Of a stretch of DNA of 64,000 nt, positions 37,701-52,700 are shown piece by piece. The notes beneath the pieces were generated by a model. The model made no database searches. It was given only the letters and a program-made list of their open reading frames with translations, and was not told where the DNA came from. Every line of letters starts with the position of its first letter. The stretch's first letter is position 1. The position numbers and the translations under genes were made by a program. The stretch is from Antedon mediterranea. Taxonomy: Eukaryota > Echinodermata > Crinoidea > Comatulida > Antedonidae. The stretch covers positions 10,500,601 to 10,564,600 of the forward strand of contig NC_092677.1 in NCBI RefSeq assembly GCF_964355755.1. The letters are read 5' to 3'.

Positions 37701-40700
37701 AAGCCAGCTGGACAGACACAGATATAGAATGTATCATCCATAGTAAGACAAGAGCCACCATTCAAACAAGGAAAGGTGTTACATGGATTTTCGTTCACAG
37801 TTACCACTAAAGAAAATAATATACTATACTATAATACACAGAATTTTTACATATTTAACAGTTTACAATAAAGATGTATTGTCCCTTTGACTAATTCCAA
37901 AACAATTTTTAAAAAAAGATTTCGAAAAAAGTGGGTCATTTTGAAGTATCATAATAGTTATTAACTTTCACCAAAAATTAGTAAAAAAAAAATAATTTAG
38001 CTGAAATACAGATGTTTTTTGACAGACAGAAGTCAAAGTTTTCGATCAAAACATATCTCATAATGCAACGCGCTTGTTTGGCTACTTTGTATGCATAATC
38101 ATAAAACTTCCTCGTGATCTGTGTGAAAACACCTTCTCAACCGTGACGAGTTGTAAACAATCCTAATTAGCATCAGGCATAATGCATACCCGTAGTTTGA
38201 AATCTTTGTTTACTTTCGCTCGCGACGATTTGTAATCAAATTAATTTACCTGTTAATTACGTAAACTTGTTGTTTTTTGCTCTAATTTTCGACTTAAAGT
38301 GAATAACTTTAATATAACTTTGATATGGCCAATTTAAATTAATTAAATTTATAAATATATTGACCTTCATTTTTTTGTGTTTCAAGGGACAATACATCTT
38401 TAAGTATTCTTAACATTTGGTTAATTTTGTATCAGTGACACAACAAAAAAATTGTAAAATTAAAATTAACTGATTTTAAATTTTATATTATTAGGTAAGC
38501 TTATTTACCATGACTCTGCAGAAAAAAAAATCTTAACTTTTATAAAATCTGAAACATTTTAAAATAATTTAAGTTTACAAATATACAAATAGTACAATAT
38601 TGGTGGACTGATTAATAATAAAAGTTTAAAATAAAATGATTTGATCAATGGGCCAATAGTATTATGAATAAGGAAACGTAGACCATAAGATATTGCATTC
38701 AAATGCGATTTGATTTTTGTTTTTATCAATTATTACTATGTACTTATATGTATTGTTTTTTAAATTGCCTTACGTGAGGTGAATAAAGAATTTGACTTTG
38801 AGTTGAACTTTGACTTTAACTAATTGTCCCATTTTGGTTGATGTTGATGCCAATGTTAATTTTCTACTCTGAAGTAAATTGTAATTAAGAGCAAATACAC
38901 GCACATAAAACTAGTTCTCTTCAACTGATGGCGTATCCCGAAAGTTGTTTTAATACATTTATAAAAGAGGCAGTTTTAACCTATTTGATTAGGATTTTCT
39001 TTTCTCTATCCTGCCTATGCAGCTCTTTCATTCTATTTTGTTATATACTATTCACACATAATGCATGCTAGGCAAGTAATCAGTACTCTCACTACCAGTG
39101 ATTGACCAGGTGGGCTTTTTCGAGATAAACTGTATTTGAATGTCAAAGGAATAGAATTGTGTACGATCGTGTTTACCAAATATCAATATATTAATGACCT
39201 TACCATCCACTTCAATTATCTCAACAATCATGCTTCATATATTTATTTTACAATCTAATCCAAATGGCACTTTGATTAGATTGTATAATTTTGTCTTGTC
39301 TGCTTCTTAGGAAAATATGTAAAATTGGCAGGGAATCTCTAAAAAATCCTATTATTGTAGTAGGAATTTACAACATTAGCAGCATTCTTTTCGAAAAGAA
39401 GCCTGCCACATCCCCCACCCTCTCCCCACTTCAGTTTGCAAAAGTAAAGGTAATCTCAAAAAGAAGCCTGCCACATCCCCCACCCTCTCCCCACTTCAGT
39501 TTGCAAAAGTAAAGGTAATCTCAAAAAGAAGCCTGCCACATCCCCCACCCTCTCCCCACTTCAGTTTGCAAAAGTAAAGGTAATCTCAAAAAGAAGCCCA
39601 CAAATATGGATAATCTCTATTAAGATTTACCTAGTTGACAGTTAATTCCAGTCCATCCTGAAACACACTGACAAGTGTACGAGGTGCTACCACATACACC
39701 ATTGTCAACACATGTTCCTCCATTCTGGCATGGGTTAATAGTAGCACAGGCTAGTTCGAGACCTAGATATAAGAATATAAAATGATTCATCTTACAAATT
39801 GAAACTGACCACCAATTACATAAATATAAGATTTAATCGGTTTAGTTTCAGAGCACTATATGAATTCACAGTTATAACAGGTCATCTGCTAAAATTATTA
39901 TCAGACCAACCAGAGACAACTGTTGGGACAAGAAGTATATTTTGCCATAATTGACCATTCCCATCAAAACTTAAAATATTATTCTGGTCCTCAAGCTTAA
40001 CTGGAAACTGAGGAAATTCGGATTAGGCCTTCCACGGACCCACGGCAGCCAGCAGTGCAGCACCTGGTAGATCAGCACACTGGGAGACGATCCCCTACTC
40101 TTTTCAAATAGTGTACCAAATTCTTTAACATGCACTGGACCAATGGCTTTACATCTGGATGAGGCGATGAGAGTAAAGCATCTTGCCTAAGGATGCAATT
40201 AGTATGGTACAAATAACCTCGAACCCATGCCTATTACATGCTAGTCCGATATTATCATTACACAATTACTATCTGGTGTATACACAGCACTCGCCGCTAT
40301 TTCTAGACGGTGTCTCATCAAGAACGCAATCGGGCCCAACTTGATGTGATGAAAACCGGTGTTTCAACGATGTATGGCCAACATCATGAGATGATCTAAT
40401 CAGCATTTTGATATTAAATATTTTTTGAATTGCAGCTTTCTGTATATGTGGCCATTTCATATTGACGCTCGAATAAAACTAAACTTACGTTGTTGACAAT
40501 TTGCTCCAGTATAGCATGATTGACATGTACATGTGTATGTAGAACAACCTGTATTTACAGTACCAGCTATACAAACTCCTCCATTCTGACATGGGTTGCC
40601 TGCACATCCATTATTTACTGAAACCAAAAACGAACGTCAGTCTAATAAATCAGCCTAAAATTGTTCCAGCTAAAATTTATTTCAGTATACATAGTGATAG

Positions 40701-43700
40701 GGTCAAGTAGCATAGTATTTTTTAACAGTTGAATTTAAATTCACTAAATGTCACATCAAAATTATTTTTGTGATGGCATTATTTTAATGTATAGTCAATG
40801 AAGTTAATGAGAAAAATAAATAATAAAAAACAGCTAAAAAATAATGCATATTACAAGCATATATTGTAGGTAAAGCTATAGAAAGGGTTTTCAGTACTGT
40901 ACAGCAGTTAGTAAAAGACACAAAGACTTACCAGTAGAACAGAAAGCTCCACTAAAACAGCCAGAACATTGGCAAGTGTAACCATCGCAAGTTGAACCTG
41001 TGGCTACGCACACAGCCCCATTTTGGCATGAATTATTTTCGCAGGCATCAGATACTATAACATAGTTTAAAAAACATTATTAATTTTATTACTTTATTAC
41101 AAACATATATTTTAGGCTCCACAATGTTGAATGGATGAAAAATATTCCCATTTTCAATTCATGATCATTCATTCAACACACATTTTAGTGAAAGGTTTGC
41201 AAACAAATTGATCAAATGAAGGTGGACGGTTAAACTAGTTTTTTGTTAATGATCAACTATAGAAAGATGTAAAACCTACGTGTTTGACAGAATTGGCCAC
41301 TATAGCACGTGGGGCAGTTGCATTGGTAAGTGGTACATCCACTGCCTACATTGGCACAGGCAGCACCATTCATACACTGATGATTGTCACAGGCAGAAAC
41401 AGCTACAAAATAGAGAAAATATAAAAACATTTGTTCAGATGCCATTTATAAACAATCTGTAACATGGTGGGACCAAACCCTATTAGTCACACAGGCTATT
41501 CACCCCTTACTATCCTCGATGCCTACATAACTTGGAACACTACATTCCTGAGGTGGGTCTTCCAAGTAAAGTAAATCAGGATGTGGTACCATTTAATTAT
41601 TCATCCTTCCTGTCCACTTAATATAAATATATATTTTGTAGTTAAGTTAGTTAGTTCGGGTATTGATTCTTGAGACTATCACATCAGTCAGAATCACTAC
41701 ATTTTCACATTGTTTTATAATCTTACTTTTGATTGAATAAATAGTATATTTTGTACATTGAATACTTTTGTGCCATCGTTATTGTCTATGCCCTCGACAC
41801 GACTACCGTTACACAATCATACACATTTACACTAATCTACACTATTACACCAAATCTTATATTTAAATAAAATTGTTTTTTTAGTTGGAACAAGCACTCA
41901 ACACTAAAATAAACAATGTATTTAGAAAATTATGTAAGATAGAAAAACATTGATAGTAAAAACAAATACAATAATTGTTTATTTTACAGTTGGTTAGTGT
42001 CAACTGTATGAAAAATAACTGAAACTCACATGTTTCACAGAATTGTCCAGTGTAGCAATTTGGACAAGAACATGTGTATGCTGTACAGGAACCAGAAACT
42101 TGGACACAACCACCTCCATTCTGACAAGCATTGTTAGAGCAAGCATTCAACACTGATAAAACAAACATGACATGAATTACACACATTGTGTACTAGACTA
42201 ATAAGAGTAACAATTTAGATTGACTATGAATAATGATATACAAGTAGAAAAGAAAATGAAACTCACAAGTTTCACAGAATGTTCCAGTATAACAATTTGG
42301 ACAAGAACATGTGTATGCTGTACAGGAACCAGAAACCTGGACACAAGCAGCTCCATTCTGACAAGCATTGTTAGAGCAAGCATTTAACACTGATAAAACA
42401 AACATGACATGAATTACACACATTGTGTACTAGACTAGGAAGAGTAACACTTTAGATTGACTATGAATAATGATATACAAGTAGAAATATAAATGAATTG
42501 AAACTCACAAGTTTCACAGAATTGTCCAGTGTAGCAATTTGGACAAGAACATGTGTATGCTGTACAGGAACCAGAAACCTGAACACAACCAGCTCCATTT
42601 TGACAAGCATTGTTATCACAAGCATTCAGTACTAAAATAACAAAACAATGTACTTAGAAAATATGTAACATAGAAACATCTAATATAAATTATAAAGTGT
42701 GAATAAAAATATACAAATCATTTTTGTTATAGTTGTTTAATCAACTGGATGCAATATGAATGAAACTTACAAGTTTCACAGAATTGTCCAGTGTAGCAAT
42801 TTGGACAGGTACATGTGTATGCTGTACAGGAACCAGAAACCTGGACACAACCAGCTCCATTCTGACAAGCATTGTTAGAGCAGGCATTCAACACTAAAAC
42901 ATGATGACGAAACAATAATAAGTAACAGAAAACACATGGCAAACTATTACAAACACTAATATTAAGAAAAGATAATTATATAGCAAAATTGCGATATATG
43001 AATCGTAATAGGAAATGTACTGTAGCTCCATTGTAAAAAGCACTGGATTAGTTCTCACTTTGCAAAATATGTACCATAGAATAAAAATAACAATAATAAT
43101 ATGAAAATAAAAGAGTTTATAAATGTTTATATAGATAAAGATGGCTTAGTGATCTGGAGGTCGTGGGGGTCGTGGGGGTCGAGTTCAACTTGAGAATTAC
43201 TTGCAAATATCATTGCAAGTATTTTCAAATGTACTTAGTATTTTGTCAGATTAATATTAATATTAATCTTTATCATATGATAACAATATTGACAAAAATA
43301 GTTAAGATATTTGTTAAATAAAATGTATTGGTATATATTGTTTATAACTATTAAGTAGAAAGATAAAGTTAACATAATTTACAAAATGAAACATAAAATA
43401 TGTAAAATTCATAAATTAACGAAACTTACAAGTTTCACAGAATGTTCCGGTGTAGCAGCCTGGACAAGAACATGTGTATGCTGTACAGGAACCAGCAACC
43501 TGGACACAAGCACCTCCATTCTGACAAGCGTTGTTGTCACAAGCATTCAACACTATATAAAAAATATTTCAAAATGTCAAATTTCAAACTATATTTTGAA
43601 ATAATGTAATTATCTATTTTGCTAATAACAATAAGCACAGCAATATTAAGTACTGCAAAAATATAAAAGATAAATGTTAAATATGCGAACATAAGAACTA

Positions 43701-46700
43701 GCATATAATACAAATATCAAGTGATTAACTTACAAGTTTCACAGAATTGTCCGGTGTAACATGATGGACAGGTACATGTGTATGCTGTACAGGAACCAGA
43801 AACCTGGACACAACCACCTCCATTCTGACAAGCATTGTTGGTACAAGCATTCAACACTAAATAATAAAACAATGTACTTAGAAAATATGTAACCGAAATC
43901 TTGTATTATGTATTGTCAATTTAGAATTGGTTATGAAGGATTTACAGTTGTTTAGTCAACTGTGTGAAAATAAATGAAACATACAAGTTTCGCAGAATTG
44001 TCCAGTATAACAGTTTGGACAAGAACATGTGTATGCTGTACAGGAACCAGAAACTTGGACACAACCAGCTCCATTCTGACAAGCATTGTTGGAACAAGCA
44101 TTCAATACTGGAATAACAAGAAATAATAAAATAATGCACAAATATGTAACATAGAAACATCTAATATAAAATATACTGGATGCAACATGAATGACACGTA
44201 CAAGTTTCACAGAATTGTCCAGTGTAACATGATGGACAAGAACATGTGTATGCTGTACAGGAACCAGAAACCTGGACACAACCAGCTCCATTCTGACAAG
44301 CATGGTTAGAGCAAGTATTCAACACTGATAAAACAAACATGACATGAATTACACACATTGTGTACTAGACTAAGAAGAGTAACAATTAAGAGTGAATTTG
44401 AGTAATGATATGTAAGTAGAAATGAAAATGAAAGTCAAAAGTTTCAAAGAATGTTCCAGTATAACAATTTGGACAAGAACATGTGTATGCTGTACAGGAA
44501 CCTGAAACCTGGACACAACCAGCTCCATTCTGACAAGCATTGTTGGAGCAGGCATTCAACACAGATAAAACAAACATGACATGAATTACACACTTTGTGT
44601 ACTAGACTAAGAAGAGTAACAATTTAGATTGACTATGAATAATGATATGCAAGTAGAAATATAAATGAATTGAAACTCACAAGTTTCACAGAATGTTCCA
44701 GTGTAACAATTTGGACAAGAACATGTGTATGCTGTACAGGAACCAGAAACCTGGACACAACCAGCTCCATTCTGACAAGCATGGTTAGAGCAAGCATTCA
44801 ACACTGATTAAACAAACATGACATGAATTACACACATTGTGTACTAGACTAAGAAGAGTAACAATTAAGAGTTACTATGAAAAATGATATGCAAGTAGAA
44901 ATGTAAATGATACTAACAAGTTTCACAAAATTGTCCAGTAAAACAATTTGGACAAGAGCATGTGTATGCTGTACAGGAACCAGAAACCTGGACACAACCA
45001 GCTCCATTTTGACAAGCGTTGTTGGAACAAGCATTCAACACTACCAATGCGTGGTAATTAATTTAAGCATAGTATTTGAAATCTTTTATAGTATTTTTAG
45101 TTTATAGGCCTACTCAATTAAAATAATAAATATGGACATATTTTTTGACTTACAAGTTTCACAAAATTGTCCAGTATAACATGATGGACAAGAACACGTA
45201 TATGCTGTACAGGAACCAGAAACCTGGACACAACCAGCTCCATTCTGACAAGCGTTGTTGGAACAAGCATTCAACACTGAAATAATAAAATAATGCACTT
45301 AGAAAATATGTAACATAGAAACATCTAAAATAAAATATACAGGATGCAACATGAATGAAACGTACAAGTTTCACAGAATTGTCCAGTGTAACATGATGGA
45401 CAAGAACATGTGTATGCTGTACAGGAACCAGAAACCTGGACACAACCAGCTCCATTCTGACAAGCATTGTTGGAGCAGGCATTCAACACTGATAAAACAA
45501 ACATGACATGAATTACACACATTGTGTACTAGACTAAGAAGAGTAACAATTTAGATTGACTATGAATAATGATATGCAAGTAGAAATATAAATGAATTGA
45601 AACTCACAAGTTTCACAGAATGTTCCAGTGTAACAATTTGGACAAGAACATGTGTATGCTGTACAGGAACCAGAAACCTGGACACAACCAGCTCCATTCT
45701 GACAAGCATTGTTGTCACATGCATTCAACACTGAAAAAAGCAAATATAAAATTATTTAAAATGTCACAGAATTTTTGTATTTCAAACTATTTAGAAATAA
45801 TGTAAATATCTATTTTGCTAATAACAATAAGCACAACAATATTAAGTACTGGAAAAAGATAAAAGATAAATGTTAAATATGCGAACATAAGAACTAGCAT
45901 ATAATACAAATATCAAGTGATTAACTTACAAGTTTCACAGAATTGTCCGGTGTAACATGATGGACAGGTACATGTGTATGCTGTACAGGAACCAGAAACC
46001 TGGACACAACCACCTCCATTCTGACAAGCATTGTTGGTACAAGCATTCAACACTAAATAATAAAACAATGTACTTAGAAAATATGTAACCGAAATCTTGT
46101 ATTATGTATTGTCAATTTAGAATTGGTTATGAAGGATTTACAGTTGTTTAGTCAACTGTGTGAAAATAAATGAAACTTACAAGTTTCGCAGAATTGTCCA
46201 GTATAACAGTTTGGACAAGAACATGTGTATGCTGTACAGGAACCAGAAACTTGGACACAACCAGCTCCATTCTGACAAGCATTGTTGGAACAAGCATTCA
46301 ATACTGAAATAATAAAATAATGCACAAATATGTAACATAGAAACATCTAATATAAAATATACTGGATGCAACATGAATTAAACGTACAAGTTTCACAGAA
46401 TTGTCCAGTGTAACATGATGGACAAGAAAATGTGTATGCTATACAGGAACCAGAAACCTGGACACAACCAGCTCCATTCTGACAAGCATGGTTAGAGCAA
46501 GCATTCAACACTGATAAAACAAACATGACATGAATTACACACATTGTGTACTAGACTAAGAAGAGTAACAATTAAGAGTGAATTTGAGTAATGATATGTA
46601 AGTAGAAATGAAAATGAAAGTCACAAGTTTCACAGAATGTTCCAGTATAACAATTTGGACAAGAACATGTGTATGCTGTACAGGAACCTGAAACCTGGAC

Positions 46701-49700
46701 ACAACCAGCTCCATTCTGACAAGCGTTGTTGGAGCAGGCATTCAACACAGATAAAACAAACATGACATGAATTACACACATTGTGTACTAGACTAAGAAT
46801 AGTAACAATTTAGATTGACTATGAATAATGATATGCAAGTAGAAATATAAATGAATTGAAACTCACAAGTTTCACAGAATGTTCCAGTGTAACAATTTGG
46901 ACAAGAACATGTGTATGCTGTACAGGAACCAGAAACCTGGACACAACCAGCTCCATTCTGACAAGCATGGTTAGAGCAAGCATTCAACACTGATAAAACA
47001 AACATGACATGAATTACACACATTGTGTACTAGACTAAGAAGAGTAACAATTAAGAGTTACTATCAAAAATGATATGCAAGTAGAAATGTAAATGATACT
47101 AACAAATTTCACAAAATTGTCCAGTAAAACAATTTGGACAAGAACATGTGTATGCTGTACAGGAACCAGAAACCTGGACACAACCAGCTCCATTTTGACA
47201 AGCGTTGTTGGAACAAGCATTCAACACTACCAATGCGTGGTAATTAATTTAAGCATAGTATTTGAAATCTTTTATAGTATTTTTAGTTTATAGGCCTAAT
47301 CAATTAAAATAATAAATATGGACATATTTTTTGACTTACAAGTTTCACAAAATTGTCCAGTATAACATGATGGACAAGAACACGTATATGCTGTACAGGA
47401 ACCAGAAACCTGGACACAACCAGCTCCATTCTGACAAGCGTTGTTGGAACAAGCATTCAACACTGAAATAATAGAATAATGCACTTAGGAAATATGTAAC
47501 ATAGAAACATCTAAAATAAAATATACTGGATGCAACATGAATGAAACATACAAATTTCACAGAATTGTCCAGTGTAACATGATGGACAAGAACATGTGTA
47601 TGCAGTACAGGAACTAGAAACCAGGACACAACCAGCTCCATTCTGACAAGCATTGTTAGAGCAAGCATTCAACACTGATAAAACAAACATGACATGAATT
47701 ACACACATTGTGTACTAGACTAAGAAGAGTAACACTTTAGATTGACTATGAATAATGATATGCAAGTAGAAATATAAATGAAACTTACAAGTTTCACAGA
47801 ATTGTCCAGTGTAACAATTTGGACAAGAACATGTGTATGCTGTACAGGAACCAGAAACCTGAACACAACCAGCTCCATTTTGACAAGCATTGTTATCACA
47901 AGCATTCAGTACTAAAATAACAAAAAAATGTACTTAGAAAATATGTAACATAGAAACATCTAATATAAAATATAAAGAGTGAATAAAAATATACAAATCA
48001 TTTTTTATATAGTTGTTTAGTCAACTGGATGCAATGCAACATGAATGAAACTTACAAGTTTCACAGAATTGTCCAGTGTAGCAATTTGGACAAGAACATG
48101 TGTATGCTGTACAGGAACCAGAAACCTGGACACAACCAGCTCCATTCTGACATGCATTGTTGGAGCAGGCATTCAACACTGAAACAACAAACATGACATG
48201 AATTACACACATTGTGTACTAGACTAAGAAGAGTAACAATTTAGAATGACTATGAATAATGATATACAAGTAGAAATGTAAATGAAACTCACAAGTTTCA
48301 CAGAATGTTCCAGTATAACAATTTGGACAAGAACATGTGTATGCTGTACAGGAACCAGAAACCTGGACACAACCAGCTCCATTCTGACAAGCATTGTTGG
48401 AGCAGGCATTCAACACTGAAACAAAAAACATGACATGAATTACACACATTGTGTACTAGACTAAGAATAGTAACAATTTAGATTGACTATGAATAATGAT
48501 ATGCAAGTAGATATGTAAATGAAACTCACAAGTTTCACAGAATTGTCCAGTGTAGCAATTTGGACAAGAACATGTGTATGCTGTACAGGAACCAGAAACT
48601 TGGACACAACCACCTCCATTCTGACAAGCATTGTTAGAGCAAGCATTCAACACTGATAAAACAAACATGACATGAATTACACACATTATGTACTAGACTA
48701 AGAAGAGTAACAATTTAGATTGACTATGAATAATGATATGCAAGTAGATATGTAAATGAAACTCACAAGTTTCACAGAATTGTCCAGTGTAGCAATTTGG
48801 ACAAGAACATGTGTATGCTGTACAGGAACCAGAAACCTGAACACAACCAGCTCCATTTTGACAAACATTGTTATCACAAGCATTCAGTACTAAAATAACA
48901 AAACAATGTACTTAGAAAATATGTAACATAGAAACATCTAATATAAAATATAAAGAGTGAATAAAAATATACAAATCATATTTGTTATTAGTTGTTTAAT
49001 CAACTGGATGCAATATGAATGAAACTTACAAGTTTCACAGAATTGTCCAGTGTAGCAATTTGGACAAGAACATGTGTATGCTGTACAGGAACCAGAAACC
49101 TGGACACAACCAGCTCCATTCTGACAAGCATGGTTAGAGCAAGCATTCAACACTGATAAAACAAACATGACATGAATTACACACATTGTGTACTAGACTA
49201 AGAAGAGTAACACTTTAGATTGACTATGAATAATGATATACAAGTAGAAATATAAATGAAACTCACAAGTTTCACAGAATGTTCCAGTATAACAATTTGG
49301 ACAAGAACATGTGTATGCTGTACAGGAACCAGAAACCTGGACACAAGCAGCTCCATTCTGACAAGCATTGTTAGAGCAAGCATTTAACACTGATAAAACA
49401 AACATGACATGAATTACACACATTGTGTACTAGACTAAGAAGAGTAACAATTAAGAGTGAATTTGAGTAATGATATGTAAGTAGAAATATAAATGAAACT
49501 AACAAGTTTCACAAAATGTTCCAGTATAACAATTTGGACAAGAACTTGTGTATGCTGTACATGAACCAGAAACCTGAATACAACCAGCTCCATTCTGACA
49601 AGCGTTGTTGGAGCAAGCATTCAACACTACCAATGCGTGGAAATTAATTTAAGCATAGTATTTGATATCTTTTATAGTATTTTTAGTTTATAATAGGCAT

Positions 49701-52700
49701 AATCAATTACATTTATCAATATGGACATATTTTTTGACTTACAAGTTTCACAGAATTGTCCAGTATAACATGATGGACAAGAACACGTGTATGCTGTACA
49801 GGAACCAGAAACCTGGACACAGCCAGCTCCATTCTGACAAGCATGGTTAGAGCAAGCATTCAACACTGATAAAACAAACATAACATGAATTACACACATT
49901 GTGTACTACACTAAGAAGAGTAACAATTTAGATTGACTATGAAAAATGATATACAAGTAGAAATGAAAATGAAACTCACAAGTTTCACAGAATGTTCCAG
50001 TATAACAATTTGGACAAGAACATGTGTATGCTGTACAGGAACCAGAAACCTGGACACAACCACCTCCATTCTGACAAGCATGGTTAGAGCAAGCATTCAA
50101 CACTGATAAAACAAACATGACATGAATTACACACATTGTGTACTAGACTAAGAAGAGTAACACTTTAGATTGACTATGAATAATGATATACAAGTAGAAA
50201 TATAAATAAAACTTACAAGTTTCACAGAATTGTCCAGTGTAACAATTTGGACAAGAACATGTGTATGCTGTACAGGAACCAGAAACCTGCACACAACCAG
50301 CTCCATTTTGACAAGCATTGTTATCACAAGCATTCAGTACTAAAATAACAAAACAATGTACTTAGAAAATATGAAACATAGAAACATCTAATATAAAATA
50401 TAAAGAGTGAATAAAAATATACAAATCATTTTTGTTATAGTTGTTTAATCAACTGGATGCAATATGAATGAAACTTACAAGTTTCACAGAATTGTCCAGT
50501 GTAGCAATTTGGACAAGAACATGTGTATGCTGTACAGGAACCAGAAACCTGGACACAACCAGCTCCATTCTGACAAGCATGGTTAGAGCAAGCATTCAAC
50601 ACTGATAAAACAAACATGACATGAATTACACACATTGTGTACTAGACTAAGAAGTGTAACAATTTAGATTGACTATGAATAATGATATACAAGTAGAAAT
50701 ATAAATGAAACTCACAAGTTTCACAGAATGTTCCAGTATAACAATTTGGACAAGAACATGTGTATGCTGTACAGGAACCAGAAACCTGGACACAAGCAGC
50801 TCCATTCTGACAAGCATTGTTAGAGCAAGCATTTAACACTGATAAAACAAACATGACATGAATTACACACATTGTGTACTAGACTAAGAAGTGTAACACT
50901 TTAGATTGACTATGAAAAATGATATGTAAGTAGAAATATAAATGAAACTAACAAGTTTCACAAAATGTTCCAGTATAACAATTTGGACAAGAACTTGTGT
51001 ATGCTGTACATGAACCAGAAACCTGAATACAACCAGCTCCATTCTGACAAGCGTTGTTGGAGCAAGCATTCAACACTACCAATGCGTGGAAATTAATTTA
51101 AGCATAGTATTTGATATCTTTTATAGTATTTTTAGTTTATAATAGGCATAATCAATTAAATTGATCAATATGGACATATTTTTTGACTTACAAGTTTCAC
51201 AGAATTGTCCAGTATAACATGATGGACAAGAACATGTGTATGCTGTACAGGAACCAGAAACCTGGACACAACCAGCTCCATTCTGACAAGCATTGTTATC
51301 ACAAGCATTCAGTACTAAAATAACAAAACAATGTACTTAGAAAATATGTAACATAGAAACATCTAATATAAAATATAAAGAGTGAATAAAAATATACAAA
51401 TCATTTTTGTTATAGTTGTTTAATCAACTGGATGCAATATGAATGAAACTTACAAGTTTCACAGAATTGTCCAGTGTAGCAATTTGGACAAGAACATGTG
51501 TATGCTGTACAGGAACCAGAAACCTGGACACAACCAGCTCCATTCTGACAAGCATGGTTAGAGCAAGCATTCAACACTGATAAAACAAACATGACATGAA
51601 TTACACACATTGTGTACTAGACTAAGAAGAGTAACACTTTAGATTGACTATGAACAATGATATACAAGTAGAAATATAAATGAAACTTACAAGTTTCACA
51701 GAATGTTCCAGTATAACAATTTGGACAAGAACATGTGTATGCTGTACAGGAACCAGAAACTTGGACACAACCACCTCCATTCTGACAAGCATTGTTGGTA
51801 CAAGCATTCAATACTGGAATAACAAGAAAGATAAATGGTTAAAAGAGATAAGTATAAATGTAGTTGTGCTATGTACAGTAGTTGTTTAAAACAATCGCAA
51901 TCGCAGAAACTTACAAGTTTCACAGAATTGTCCGGTATAACACGATGGACAGGTACATGTGTATGCTGTACAGGAACCAGAAACCTGGACACAGGTAGCT
52001 CCATTCTGACAAGCGCTGTTAGAACAAGCATTCAACACTGCAAAATATAGGAAATTATATGCATTCTTTACTTTCTAATCATCTTTGTTATGTTAAAAAA
52101 ATTTGATCCTTCTTTTGAGATGTAAAAGAATAAAGAATTACATAAACTTACAAGTTTCACAGAATTGTCCAGTGTAACAATTTGGACAAGAACATGTGTA
52201 TGCTGTACAGGAACCAGAAACCTGGACACAACCGCCTCCATTCTGACAAGCATTGTTATCACAAGCATTCAACACTGTAAAATAAAAGAAAAACATTTTT
52301 AAATCGTCGTTTTTTTTTTAATTATTACCATTGTTAATTAATTAGTAGATTATTTAATAGTATAACAAATGCAAGAAAAAGAGACACCACCAGCAATAAT
52401 ACTGAAAATGAATAAATGTAAAGAAGTATTATGTTGGACAAGTTTTCAGTAAAAATAACTCACATGTTTCACAAAATTGTCCAGTGTAACATGTTGGACA
52501 AGAACATGTGTATGCTGTACAGGAACCAGAAACCTGGACACAAAAAGCTCCATTCTGACAAGCATTGTTGGAGCAAGCATTCAACACTACCAATGCATGA
52601 GAATTTAAGCATAGCATATATAAAATCTTATATAGTATAGGTATTTTATAATAGGCCTGAAAAATTCATGCAATTCTGACAAGAATTATTCGAATCCATG

